A stretch of DNA of 64,000 nucleotides, taken from positions 665,239-729,238 of the forward strand of contig NW_006920871.1 in the NCBI RefSeq assembly GCF_000417875.1. Reading direction: 5' to 3'. Below are positions 55,601-64,000 of this stretch, piece after piece (positions within the stretch are counted from its first letter, which is position 1; each line of letters opens with the position of its first letter). This stretch comes from Pseudozyma flocculosa PF-1. Taxonomy: Eukaryota; Basidiomycota; Ustilaginomycetes; Ustilaginales; Ustilaginaceae. Below the pieces are notes generated by a model, which did not search any database, was not told where the DNA came from, and worked only from the letters and a program-made list of their open reading frames with translations. Position numbers and translations under genes: made by a program.

Positions 55601-56431
55601 AATCGGCACCTGGCCGAGTTCTGGATGCTCGAGGCCGAACTGTACTGGACCACGCTGGGCGCCGACGAGGGCAACGCGGCGGCCCTCGGACGGCTGATGG
55701 ACTGCTGCGAGGGCGTCATCAAGGCCGGCATCCGCCGGGCGCTCGAGGGCAGCGAAAGGGCCCAGGAGGACATGGAGCTCCTCGCCCCACCCGCTCCGCC
55801 TCCGAGCGACGGAGGTGGACGAGCGGCGAGCGAGGGACACGTCGAGATGCTGCGGCGCATCCTCTTGCAGCCGAGCTGGAAGCGGCTCAGCTACACGGAC
55901 GCCATCGAGCTTCTGCGCAGGCACCACCACTCGCAGCCGGGCACCGGCGAGAATGGCGGCGTGTTCGCCTTTGAACCCAGGTGGGGCGAGGGGCTGGCGT
56001 CGGAGCACGAGCGGTACCTCGCCTCCCCCCTTGCGTTTGACGGGCCGGTCTTTGTTACCGACTTTCCTCGGTCGATCAAGGCGTTTTACATGCGCGCCAA
56101 CGACGATGCGGATGCGCAGCCGCAGCAGCAGCAGGAAGAGGCGGCGCGACGCGAGGGGACGGTGGCGTGCTTTGACCTGCTCATCCCCAAGGTGGGCGAG
56201 CTGGTGGGCGGCAGCCTGCGCGAGGAGCGTCGAGAGGTGCTCGAGTCGCGCGCGGCGGGCGGCGACGTCTCGGCGCTGCGGTGGTACACCGACGACCTGC
56301 GGCGGTACGGCGGCGCTCCGCACGGCGGCTTTGGCCTGGGCATGGAGCGCCTCGTCGCCTGGGTGTCCAACACGGAAAACGTCCGCGACGTCAACACGTT
56401 TGCGAGGACGAAGGGACCCGTGCGGTTTTGA
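52613..56431 (+). CDS. Fusion: RsfS-type ribosome silencing factor + Rrg9 domain + mitochondrial asparaginyl-tRNA synthetase
   Basis: Exons 52613-54808, 54956-55183 and 55283-56431 join in one frame to 1,190 residues. The Ser/Ala/Arg-rich start looks like a mitochondrial leader. Residues about 204-240 (RTDYVVIVQVKSS ... VAQDVGNFLKR) match the first half of RsfS. Residues about 298-366 (LPDWAVHRIALSRKFPDGWK, LLHRSDPDKFSIEELASRF, VRRILRGGKW) match Rrg9/neugrin. About 484-520 (HWCLVDAEWCMVHVMTEQAR) match the second half of RsfS. From about 625 an OB-fold (VVAQGWLRSARKQKSVTFLE) begins, then the class II AsnRS core: TSSDCEGAGEVFQV, RHLAEFWMLEAEL, FGLGMERLVAWVSNTENVRD. No in-frame ATG separates the Rrg9/RsfS part from AsnRS. 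Expected role: mitochondrial translation. Confidence 0.82.
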
Positions 56432-58149
56432 AGGCGCGACGGCGGCGGCGGCACGTCATCCATCCCGTAGACGACATGGAGGTGAAAGACGACAATCGTA
56501 GACGCTCAAACCATCGAGATCCGCTTCGAAGGGGCCACGATAAGGACGGCATGGCCGATGCAGATGACCCAACCCGATGTATCCCTTGTGACGCTCGCGG
56601 CGAGAGCCGGGACGCGCGCCAGCGACGCAGACGAAGAGCTCATCGTAGGCGCTGCCTGCCATGCTGTGGCGCACCTGGACCTGTCATGCTGCCATGTGCG
56701 AGGGCCGTCCGATGGCTCCCTTGCCTGTCCATGGCTAGCCTACTTGAGCATTTAGATTTTTAGGCTCGAGGTTCGTGGCGGCTTCTATTTCGAGGACATC
56801 CTCCAACCGCCGGCACCAGCGCGCCTCGAGCCTCTGCCTGGCGGTGCGGTGCGGTGCGGTGCGGGTTCGATGGAAGACGCCGAACTGACGGATCCTATCG
56901 ACTGGCTCTCGATGTCCATGTCCTGCCGGCCTGATCCCGAGCGGGCACCTCCTTGCACTCGGACCCACCTCATCAGGCCGGGAAGGGCCACCCGCAGGCT
57001 ATGCACGTTTCGACGAGCTGGCCAGCCGGCCGGCCGATGGCGCCGTTCCCCTGCAGAGAAGAGAGGATGCACCCTGCGTAACCAGCTAGCTAACTCATGT
57101 ACTTAGCCTGCCGGCCTCCGTCTTCGTCCTCATCTCCCTGCCGCCAGCTCCCGACGTCGAGCGCGCAGCCATCGCATCGCATCATGTCGCTCCGGCATCT
57201 GCCTGCCTGCCTGCCAGCCCGTCGGTCTGGCTCCGCCCTTTGCGCTTCCTGACTCGAGCGCCATCTGCCTTGCCTGCCTTTCCCTATTCGAGGCCGCGCC
57301 GCTCCTGCCGTTCTGCGTGCGCCCACCTCGCCGTCCTTCATGCGATAGCTCTACCTTCGAACCGGACACTCCATGGCCAGGCGGACCATTCGCCGTCAAC
57401 CCACCGCCCGGAAGGATGCAGGAGCTACCCGTATTCATACGCGCTCTAGGATCCGCTCCCGGCACCCCCGGCATCGGAGGCCCGAGTTCTACACATACGC
57501 CTGCTGCCGCTGTCATACGGGTCAATGGCACAGTAGCTCGCCGCTACTGACTGTAGCTGATGAACCAAGGTGCTAGAGGTCGACCTGCCCCCTTTCGAGC
57601 TCGTTAGCGTCCAGCGGGCAGAGGTCATTACTCAACTTGGCGCACACGCCGACATCCCTCCCGTCAACGCGCCAGCGCCAAGCTTCAGCCAGCAGCATGC
57701 CTTCGTGCCCGCCCGCACCGCCTTGGTCGCTCCCTCGACGATAAGGACTCGTCGGTTTGGAAGCCGCTCATCAAGGATGCGGGGCCAGCGGGTCCAAGGG
57801 ACCACCATCCATCTCCCCCTCCCTCGCCCCGAGACCATCGACCCGCTCGCTGCGACCGCGGACCGCCCTTCCTTCGCCCTTCAGAAGCATACCATCCCGA
57901 ACAGCCTGTCCTCGACCCACCATTCTTACATCAATCTCGAGCCTCGGGCTGCTTGGACACACAAAGACGGTCCTCGCTCCGTCCAACCCTCTTTCATCAC
58001 CGCGAGCGACGCCTCATCTTCCATCCTAGCCCTGCGCCGCCGCCGCCGTGCGCACGGAAAGCGAGGCGCCCCATCCGCATTCGCATCCGCATCGCATCCC
58101 ATTGCATCATTATTGGGCCGCCAGCGTCTCGCTCCGCACCGCCCAGACC
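56432..58149. other. Intergenic, no convincing gene
   Basis: About 1.7 kb between the fusion gene and the membrane protein. Contains a GGTGC tandem (about 56843-56866). ORFs such as 57570-58163 are motif-free and probably lie in the leader of the next gene. Confidence 0.5.
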
Positions 58150-60918
58150 ATGAACAGCCGTGAAGCACAGAGGGCGCCACACAATGGACCCCCGCCCGGA
58201 CAACCGGACTACTGCCGCCTAGCTCGGGACGAGTCGCGACACAGCCTCGAGCGCCCGGGCTCGCCCGTCGACGCCAGCTTCGTCCGTGCCCGCTCGGCAG
58301 GCTATATAGGCCAGGACGGCCAGGACGGCAGCTGCGTGCCCGTCGACGCAGATCACCACGAATCTGCCTCCTCTTTCCACGGCAACGACGGCGATATCAC
58401 GATGCTCAACCTCGACCGCTTCCAGAGCAGGGCCTCGACCCTCATCGACAGGCCTTACGTGCTCACCGGCCAGTCCGGGGACGCGCCGGACGACGAGCCC
58501 CGGCATCACAAGCTCGACATGCCGACACCGGGTCCGTCGGGCGGCGCAACACCGACCACGGCGGCCGCCGACGACGGGCAGCTTCTGTACATAGCCAAGG
58601 GCGACAAGAAGTTCCAGCCGCCGTGGTTCCTGCTTGGGCCATCGGTCGCTGTGCTGCTCCTCACGGCGGGGCTGGCGACGATTATGGTCGTCTGGATCCA
58701 GACGCACCGGCTGCCGCTCGAGAGCGAGGGCGTCATCTTTGTGCGCGAGGGCGTCGAGGACGAGCCGGACCGACCATATACCAACCCGTCGATCGGGCGC
58801 GACAACGAGCTGCGCTTCAACACCCAGATTGCGCACAGCACGGGCCTCAGCTTCTCGACGGTCATTTCGACGGTTGCCGGCGCCTCCATCTACCCGTACA
58901 TGGCGCTGATCGCCTACAGCCTGGCCACCGACTGGCTCATCCTCCAGGCGCGCGTCGCCGAGAGCCCTTCGGCGGCGCTGCGCGAGAAGCTGCCGACGCC
59001 GATGCAGTACGCGCTGCTCCTCCAGCTCTGCAGCAGCCAGTCGCTCGAAGCCGTGTGGAACACGCTGCGCCACATCTTCCTCGATCGCGGCTCGCGCGCC
59101 ACCGTGCCCGGCCTGCTGAAAAAGGCCGTCACCTGGCTGATTGTGCTCCTTCTCGTCAACACGGCCATCGCCTGGACCGACTTCTGGCTCCACGAGACGG
59201 TCAAGATTGTCCAGATCGTCCACGTCGATCCGCAATCCGAGATGCGCGGGTACGGCACGGCGCTCAACACCACCCTCTGTCCCGAGTTGGAGCTGTCGCA
59301 GGGGCCCGACGCTGCGGCGCCGCTGCCCTGCCTGGTCAGCATCGACCCGACGACGGGGCAGCCCACGTTTGCCGAGGGTCCGGATCTCGAGTCGCTGCAG
59401 GTCAGATCCGAAGGGTCGCTGACCTTTGAAGGCCTCTCGACGACGCACGCCGTCGACGACCTGAGCCTGCCCGAGCAGACGTCGCGCCTGGATCGACTGC
59501 GCATGCGCTTCTCGCCGAGTGCGGTGGCCAAGAACGACTCGCTGGTCTTTGCGACGGCGCCAGGCATCGATGGCGGCCAGATCTTCCACATGCCCACCAT
59601 CGGCCTCGAGACCGAGTGCCAGATGATTGCCACGTCCTGCGCCCACGACCCGACCTCGTTCGACTGCACCAACGCCGGCTATCCAGAAATTCGCAGCGAG
59701 CTGGGCTTGGACCTCGCCGCGCGGTTGCAGCTGGTCACGCTCGCCGACCGGTCCCAAAGCGCGGCCGACGGCTCTACTCATGTCGCCTTCAAGCCGGCCA
59801 ACCCGATCCGGGTGGGCGTGGTGACGAGCTACATGGACTCGAACACGAGCGACGTCGCGGGCACCGGCTTCGAGACGATGCAGCAATCGCAGCAAGGCGG
59901 CGGCGGTGGCAGCGTTCACTTTGTCTACTCGATCGCCGTCTGCAGCCTGAGCTTCTACGAGCTCGACGTCGACTTCTTCAACTCCACCTTTAGCCTGCGC
60001 GGCGACCGACGGCTGGCTCCCGACTCGCTGGCGTTCCAGCTGTCGGGCCCGCTCGTCTCTGGGCGCGTGGGGCGCACGCTGGGCTCGGCGCTGTCGGCCG
60101 TGACGGGGCGGCTCGAGGGCGAGCACTTTGCGGCTGAGCTCGGGTACACGCTGGGCTACGCGCTGCTGTCGGAGGCGTCGGGCCTGCTGGCGCCCGTCGA
60201 TGTGGCCGTGCTGCAGTCGGAGCGCGTGCTGGCGAGCCAGTACCCGGTCGTGGCCCTCTACTTCTACTTTGGGCTGCTCTACTCGTATGCGCTCGTGGCG
60301 CTGATCCTGTTTGCGTGGGCGTGGAGCTCGTCGTCGGACTCGGTGGCCTACGACTGCCCGCGGACGGGGAGGCGCGTCGAGATGCCCGCCGCCACGCTGG
60401 CGCAGCGCGTCCTCATGGACCCGGGCCGCCTGATTGCGAGCCACCTGGGCGGCAACCAGACGCACGCCCACGGCGCCACGCTCGCATCGGTCGCCACGAT
60501 GCTCGCCCACGCCGCGCCGGGTGTCGGGGGCACCAACAGCGAAAAGGCCGGCATCCAAGACTCGGCGACGTCGACGGGCGTGCAGGCGGGGATCCTGCCG
60601 CTGAACCGTCAAGCCGTTTTGCGGACGACGGCGACGGACATGTTGGATCTGTTCGACGAACCGGTGCACCAGGAGCGCCTCGTCATTGGCCTCGAGACGG
60701 GCGGTCGAGGCTTTGGCGTTTGGCCCGTGTCGCAGGCGACCGGAGCCGTGGGCCAGGCTGGTGGTGGCGGTGGGCGGAGCGGCAAGCGCGACAGCCTGAT
60801 CCGCGCCTCGAACCTGTTGCACCACCCGCTCCAGAACCACCAACAGCATTGCGACCAGCCTGTTTGCAATCGCGATCAGGACCAGGACTTTGCGCCGGCT
60901 GGTGGCCGTTACCGCTGA
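58150..60918 (+). CDS. Multi-pass membrane protein of unknown function
   Basis: One exon, 922 residues from ATG 58150; the frame extends to 58048 without a stop but this ATG starts the conserved-looking part. The hydrophilic N-terminus (about 155 residues) is followed by membrane segments at about 158-183 (FLLGPSVAVLLLTAGLATIM), 245-265, and 320-342 (WLIVLLLVNTAIAWTDFWL). Next comes a large, probably extracellular region with several Cys and N-glycosylation sites (NTT, NDS, NTS, NST). A last membrane segment lies at about 715-740 (ALYFYFGLLYSYALVALILF), before a cytosolic Gly/His-rich tail. The architecture is common among filamentous-fungal hypothetical proteins; no function can be assigned. 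The antisense frame is also open by codon bias and is not a gene. Confidence 0.8.
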   Translation: MNSREAQRAPHNGPPPGQPDYCRLARDESRHSLERPGSPVDASFVRARSAGYIGQDGQDGSCVPVDADHHESASSFHGNDGDITMLNLDRFQSRASTLIDRPYVLTGQSGDAPDDEPRHHKLDMPTPGPSGGATPTTAAADDGQLLYIAKGDKKFQPPWFLLGPSVAVLLLTAGLATIMVVWIQTHRLPLESEGVIFVREGVEDEPDRPYTNPSIGRDNELRFNTQIAHSTGLSFSTVISTVAGASIYPYMALIAYSLATDWLILQARVAESPSAALREKLPTPMQYALLLQLCSSQSLEAVWNTLRHIFLDRGSRATVPGLLKKAVTWLIVLLLVNTAIAWTDFWLHETVKIVQIVHVDPQSEMRGYGTALNTTLCPELELSQGPDAAAPLPCLVSIDPTTGQPTFAEGPDLESLQVRSEGSLTFEGLSTTHAVDDLSLPEQTSRLDRLRMRFSPSAVAKNDSLVFATAPGIDGGQIFHMPTIGLETECQMIATSCAHDPTSFDCTNAGYPEIRSELGLDLAARLQLVTLADRSQSAADGSTHVAFKPANPIRVGVVTSYMDSNTSDVAGTGFETMQQSQQGGGGGSVHFVYSIAVCSLSFYELDVDFFNSTFSLRGDRRLAPDSLAFQLSGPLVSGRVGRTLGSALSAVTGRLEGEHFAAELGYTLGYALLSEASGLLAPVDVAVLQSERVLASQYPVVALYFYFGLLYSYALVALILFAWAWSSSSDSVAYDCPRTGRRVEMPAATLAQRVLMDPGRLIASHLGGNQTHAHGATLASVATMLAHAAPGVGGTNSEKAGIQDSATSTGVQAGILPLNRQAVLRTTATDMLDLFDEPVHQERLVIGLETGGRGFGVWPVSQATGAVGQAGGGGGRSGKRDSLIRASNLLHHPLQNHQQHCDQPVCNRDQDQDFAPAGGRYR

Positions 60919-61650
60919 CCCGAGGGCCGGCGATGATGGACGTCGCTTCCTCTCTCGTCTGCTCTCTCTCTCTCTTTCTCGATTCTGTCTACTCGATATA
61001 CCACACCGCACCTTCTTTTGCGTACGCTTCGTTCTGTACCATACCATAGGCATCCCCCTTGCTGCCATGAAAGCCAGATAGAGGGTCACCCCGATGCTTG
61101 CAGTCGCGCGCGTTGGTCAGTGGTGGGGGAAGGGGCGGGGGAGCCAATCAGGAGCGGCGCATTTTGCGGGCGGCTGAGCGTGGGCTAGCTGGTTTGCCTC
61201 CACTCGAGCCGGCTGGCACCGGCAGACAGTCGAGCCGGTTGAAAGGTGGCAGCGGGCAGCCAAACAGCGGGCGCCTTTGCTCGCTCGCTCGCCTGGCTGC
61301 CTGGCTGCCTGCCTGGCTGCCTGCGCCCAGATCGGCGGCTCGCTTGGTGCGGGGGAGGGCACAGAGAGAGAGAGGCAGAGTGGCAGCACGACCTCGTTGA
61401 CGCTCCCGCCACCACCACCACCACCACCACCACCACCACCACCACCACCACCAACACCAACACCACCATCCTCCTACCCAGCCTCTTGAGCCTGTCGCTC
61501 CTCGTCGCCGTCTGCATCCACCACCACCACCACCACCACCGTCCGGCCCCTCGATCGCCCGACATCTCTGGCATCCGATTCGCACTCGACACGTTTCCCT
61601 TGCAGCCCCTACCGCGCAGCGCCACACCCGCCACCGCCACCACTGTCAAC
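60919..61650. other. Intergenic/5' leader of cytochrome b5 gene
   Basis: Contains CTGGCTGCCTG repeats (about 61285-61325) and two CAC/ACC repeats (61409-61455 and 61517-61545) shortly before ATG 61651. No gene seen. Confidence 0.6.
61409..61455 (+). repeat. (CCA)n microsatellite upstream of cytochrome b5
   Basis: About 15 CCA units, with a second, shorter CAC tract at 61517-61545, about 110-240 bp before the ATG. Confidence 0.85.
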
Positions 61651-62163
61651 ATGGCCAAGTCTGTCGATGCCAACGAGCTCAAGCAGCACAAGTCTGGTGA
61701 GCAGGCGCGATGAGGATGGCGAGACGGTACCCGATGCCCCGCGAGGGCATGAACTGGACCAAAGTCGACGGATGCTGATTGCGCCCCCTCATCCTCTTTC
61801 CCCCTCTGCTGCCACCGCCTGCTGTCACCGCCAGACGAGTCGGCCTGGGTCGTCGTCGACGGCAAGGTGTACGACGTGACCGACTTCCTCGACGACGTGA
61901 GCACCGCAGCGGCGACCACCTGTCCCCGCCCCCGGGCCCATGACCGACACCGACTGCTGACCCATGCCATCCTCTCATCCGCCCATATCCCTCGCCTTGC
62001 CGTTCGCCCCGCCGCGCAGCACCCCGGTGGCAAAAAGATTCTGCTCAAGAACTGCGGCAAGGACGCCAGCGAGGCCTTCTGGACGTACCACAGCGAGAAG
62101 ATTCTGGAAAAGGTGGCAAAGGACATGGAGATTGGCGAGTTCAAGGACTCGGCCAAGCTCTAG
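61651..62163 (+). CDS. Cytochrome b5-like heme protein, soluble form
   Basis: Exons 61651-61696, 61835-61896 and 62020-62163 give 83 residues. The cytochrome b5 core is present: [21 protein letters not shown] with the first axial His in HPGG, then DASEAFWTYHS with the second axial His. The protein ends at FKDSAKL, so the C-terminal membrane anchor of microsomal cytochrome b5 is absent and there is no N-terminal leader. It probably works as a soluble cytosolic electron carrier; the partner reductase is unknown. Both introns have GTGAGC donors. Confidence 0.92.
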
Positions 62164-63122
62164 CGTCCCGTCCCAGCTGCCCTCTGTAGACGCGGCGTGC
62201 GTTGTTCAATCTTGCCTGCCTTGTTGCCTGTTTGCGTGCCTCGACGCCTTTGTGTGTTTGCCACCCGTGCCTTTGGCTTGCTCCTTTGGCCGTTGCGTGC
62301 GGTGTGAGCCCGGCTGGCGTGGTTTGGACGCCTGTGTGTTGGTGGACGAGGTGCGCCTGTCGAGGTGGCCCACGGTTGCTGCTGGCCCGTCGGGTTGAGC
62401 CACGGTGTCCGGCTCGGAACGGCGGCGGGGCCCTACTTAGGGCGGTCGGTGGCTGAGGCAAGCGTGTTGAGACGTGGATGCATCGAGCGGCAGGCGGGGC
62501 AGGCGGGCAGGTTGGGCAGGCCAGGCCAGGCCAGGCCAAGCCTCGCCTGTGGCAGGCGTACGTGCGTGTTGGTCTCTGTCGCCCGGCTCTCTCTTGTCAG
62601 CAGGGGGAAGGCCCCACCCAGCCTGGCACACGATGGCGGGCCACCCACCCACCTTTGGGAAAAAGAAAAAGACACACAGAGAGCCGCTGGCCTGGCCTGG
62701 CTGGGCCTCCACTCGACGTCAGAGGGAGGCCAGGCCAACCAACGGCCTTGGTTGCGCGTGGCTTTGAGCAGCCTCCGTTCATCCCATCAACCACGATTCC
62801 TTTCCCCGCTACTTCTGGTCCTTTTTTCTCTACGCCACTCCGCCGCTCGCCACCGTCACCCTCGTCGCTGCGACCGCTGCTCAGCTGCTGCTCAAGGATG
62901 CTTCCCTAGCCGGCCCTCGATTCTCTCGACAAGGATACACCTTCCTGCGGTCACCGCTGGCCCGTCCCTCTCATCGCTCCTTTGTCCCACGCCACGCCAC
63001 GCCTCGCCTGTCGCCAGCGCACTCCACGACTGCTTCACTTGCACGCTTCCGCCTGCATATCCCTTCCCTAGCCCCTTGCGAACCGGCATTCAGCGGCATC
63101 GGCCGCAAAGCGCTCGGCGCTC
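62164..63122. other. Intergenic, no gene seen
   Basis: Contains CAGGC/CCAGGCCAGG low-complexity sequence (about 62490-62540) and a pyrimidine-rich leader (about 62780-62880) in front of the NYN gene. Confidence 0.55.
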
Positions 63123-64000
63123 ATGTCGTCCACGACGCTCCCCGGCCACAATGCCGCCCTAGCCTCGCTCAGGGCGCTGCCGGCAAAGCTGGTGCAGCCC
63201 CCCTACCGCTTCCTCGTCCTCGCAGGACTCGGCACCGCATCGCTCCTCCTGGCACAGCGCCACACCCACTCCATCTGGTCCATCTTTGCCTCCATACTCG
63301 GCCGCCTCAATGACAAATCAAGCAGCAACATCAACGACAACGGCAACCGCAAAAACGACGCCACAGATGCCACCTCGTCGTCTCCCCCCTCACAGCCCGC
63401 CCGCGACCCAGCGAGGCCCCAAAAGGGCAGGATCGCAGACAAGTACTCGGTCAAGGAGGACGCTGACCCCGTAGCCATCTTCTGGGACGTCGACAACTGC
63501 TCGCCGCCTACCGGCTCCTCGGGCAGGGCCGTCGCCCAGGCAATCCGCTCCTCTATGCAGAACCTCGAGCTCGGCCCCATTGTCAGTTTCAAGGCCTACC
63601 TCGAGCTCTCCAGCGAAACCCTCGCGCCCAACGCGCAGCAGGTCCAGCTCCGCAGCGAGCTCCAGGGAAGCGGCGTCAGCCTCATCGACACCCCAAAGAG
63701 CGGCCGCAAGGACGTGGCCGACAAGATGATGATCACCGACCTCCTCGCCTTTGCCATCGACCAGCCCGCACCCGCCACCATTGTCCTCATCTCGGGCGAC
63801 CGCGACTTTGCCTACCCGCTCGGCCTCTTGCGCAACCGCGGCTATGAAATCGTCCTCATCACGCCCCCCGTCGGCGCCGTCCCCATCCTCGAGGCCTCGG
63901 CCAACGTCGTCCTCACCTGGCGCCAGGACGTGCTCGGCATGGAACGAGCCTCCAATGGGCGGCCCTACGCCTCGGCCAACGGGCCGGGCACCCCGAGCAA
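63123..64000 (+). CDS. NYN-domain (MARF1/limkain-type) protein, N-terminal part
   Basis: The frame is open from ATG 63123 to the window end, at least 292 residues. The N-terminus has a possible membrane segment (RFLVLAGLGTASLLLAQ) and a low-complexity Asn/Ser linker. The NYN domain starts with VAIFWDVDNCSPP, whose acidic residues are the expected metal ligands. It continues with KDVADKMMITDLLAFAID and ATIVLISGDRDFAYPLGLLR, the second acidic cluster. NYN domains are PIN-like ribonuclease folds. The MARF1 group, with this WDVDNC signature, often adds OST-HTH repeats further on, beyond this window. RNA cleavage is therefore plausible, not shown. Confidence 0.85.
   Translation, partial: MSSTTLPGHNAALASLRALPAKLVQPPYRFLVLAGLGTASLLLAQRHTHSIWSIFASILGRLNDKSSSNINDNGNRKNDATDATSSSPPSQPARDPARPQKGRIADKYSVKEDADPVAIFWDVDNCSPPTGSSGRAVAQAIRSSMQNLELGPIVSFKAYLELSSETLAPNAQQVQLRSELQGSGVSLIDTPKSGRKDVADKMMITDLLAFAIDQPAPATIVLISGDRDFAYPLGLLRNRGYEIVLITPPVGAVPILEASANVVLTWRQDVLGMERASNGRPYASANGPGTPS

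Noticed and set aside
58219..61089. A 956-codon ORF antisense to the membrane protein gene
   Set aside because: Its translation is Arg/Gln/Ala-rich with no hydrophobic or domain pattern. It is the mirror of the strong GC3 bias of the sense gene.

Overview
The window is nuclear DNA of a GC-rich basidiomycete fungus, most likely a smut relative (Ustilaginomycotina). Genes are dense and cut by many short introns (46-150 nt) with GTGAGT/GTAAGT donors and CTGAC branch points. The proteins are typically fungal: SHR3, a Zn2Cys6 factor, a Ppo-type fatty acid dioxygenase, an OPT transporter, SKP1 and MMS2. Species and placement are inference. Three runs of N (7784-8389, 32036-32533, 48358-48435) show a draft scaffold.

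Layout. 1-3.9 kb: the 3' end of an unknown gene, then, convergent to it, a large secretory-type protein ending in RDEL. 4.5-13.8 kb: a gene-poor block of nested non-autonomous transposons. It holds a TA-flanked MITE, several copies of a family with CATAGCTAG termini and 3-bp target duplications, a solo LTR and arrays of short hairpins; no transposase gene is visible. 14-15.5 kb: a five-exon gene with a retropepsin-like fold that lacks the catalytic Asp. 16.5-36.4 kb: SHR3, a BTB protein, MMS2, a Ppo-type dioxygenase whose P450 half has lost its heme-thiolate Cys, a ZNHIT2-like HIT-finger protein, GAR1 (its RGG tail hidden by a gap) and an OPT transporter with a 23-nt microexon. 37.3-49.1 kb: SKP1, a Zn2Cys6 factor, PAF1 and a CUE/CCCH/Smr protein. 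50-64 kb: a DEG1/PUS3 pseudouridine synthase, a long ORF joining RsfS, Rrg9 and mitochondrial asparaginyl-tRNA synthetase modules, a multi-pass membrane protein, a tail-less cytochrome b5 and the start of a NYN-domain protein.

Most genes are unrelated housekeeping functions and form no cluster. Two results stand out. At 48.23-48.46 kb the assembly contains an untrimmed loxP-type mate-pair linker followed by a 60-bp copy of the PAF1 3' end from 6.5 kb away. This artefact cuts the CUE/CCCH/Smr gene in two and would mislead any automatic annotation. At 52.6-56.4 kb one uninterrupted frame links a mitochondrial ribosome-silencing-factor domain, itself split by an Rrg9 domain, to mitochondrial AsnRS. 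This is the best candidate here for new biology.
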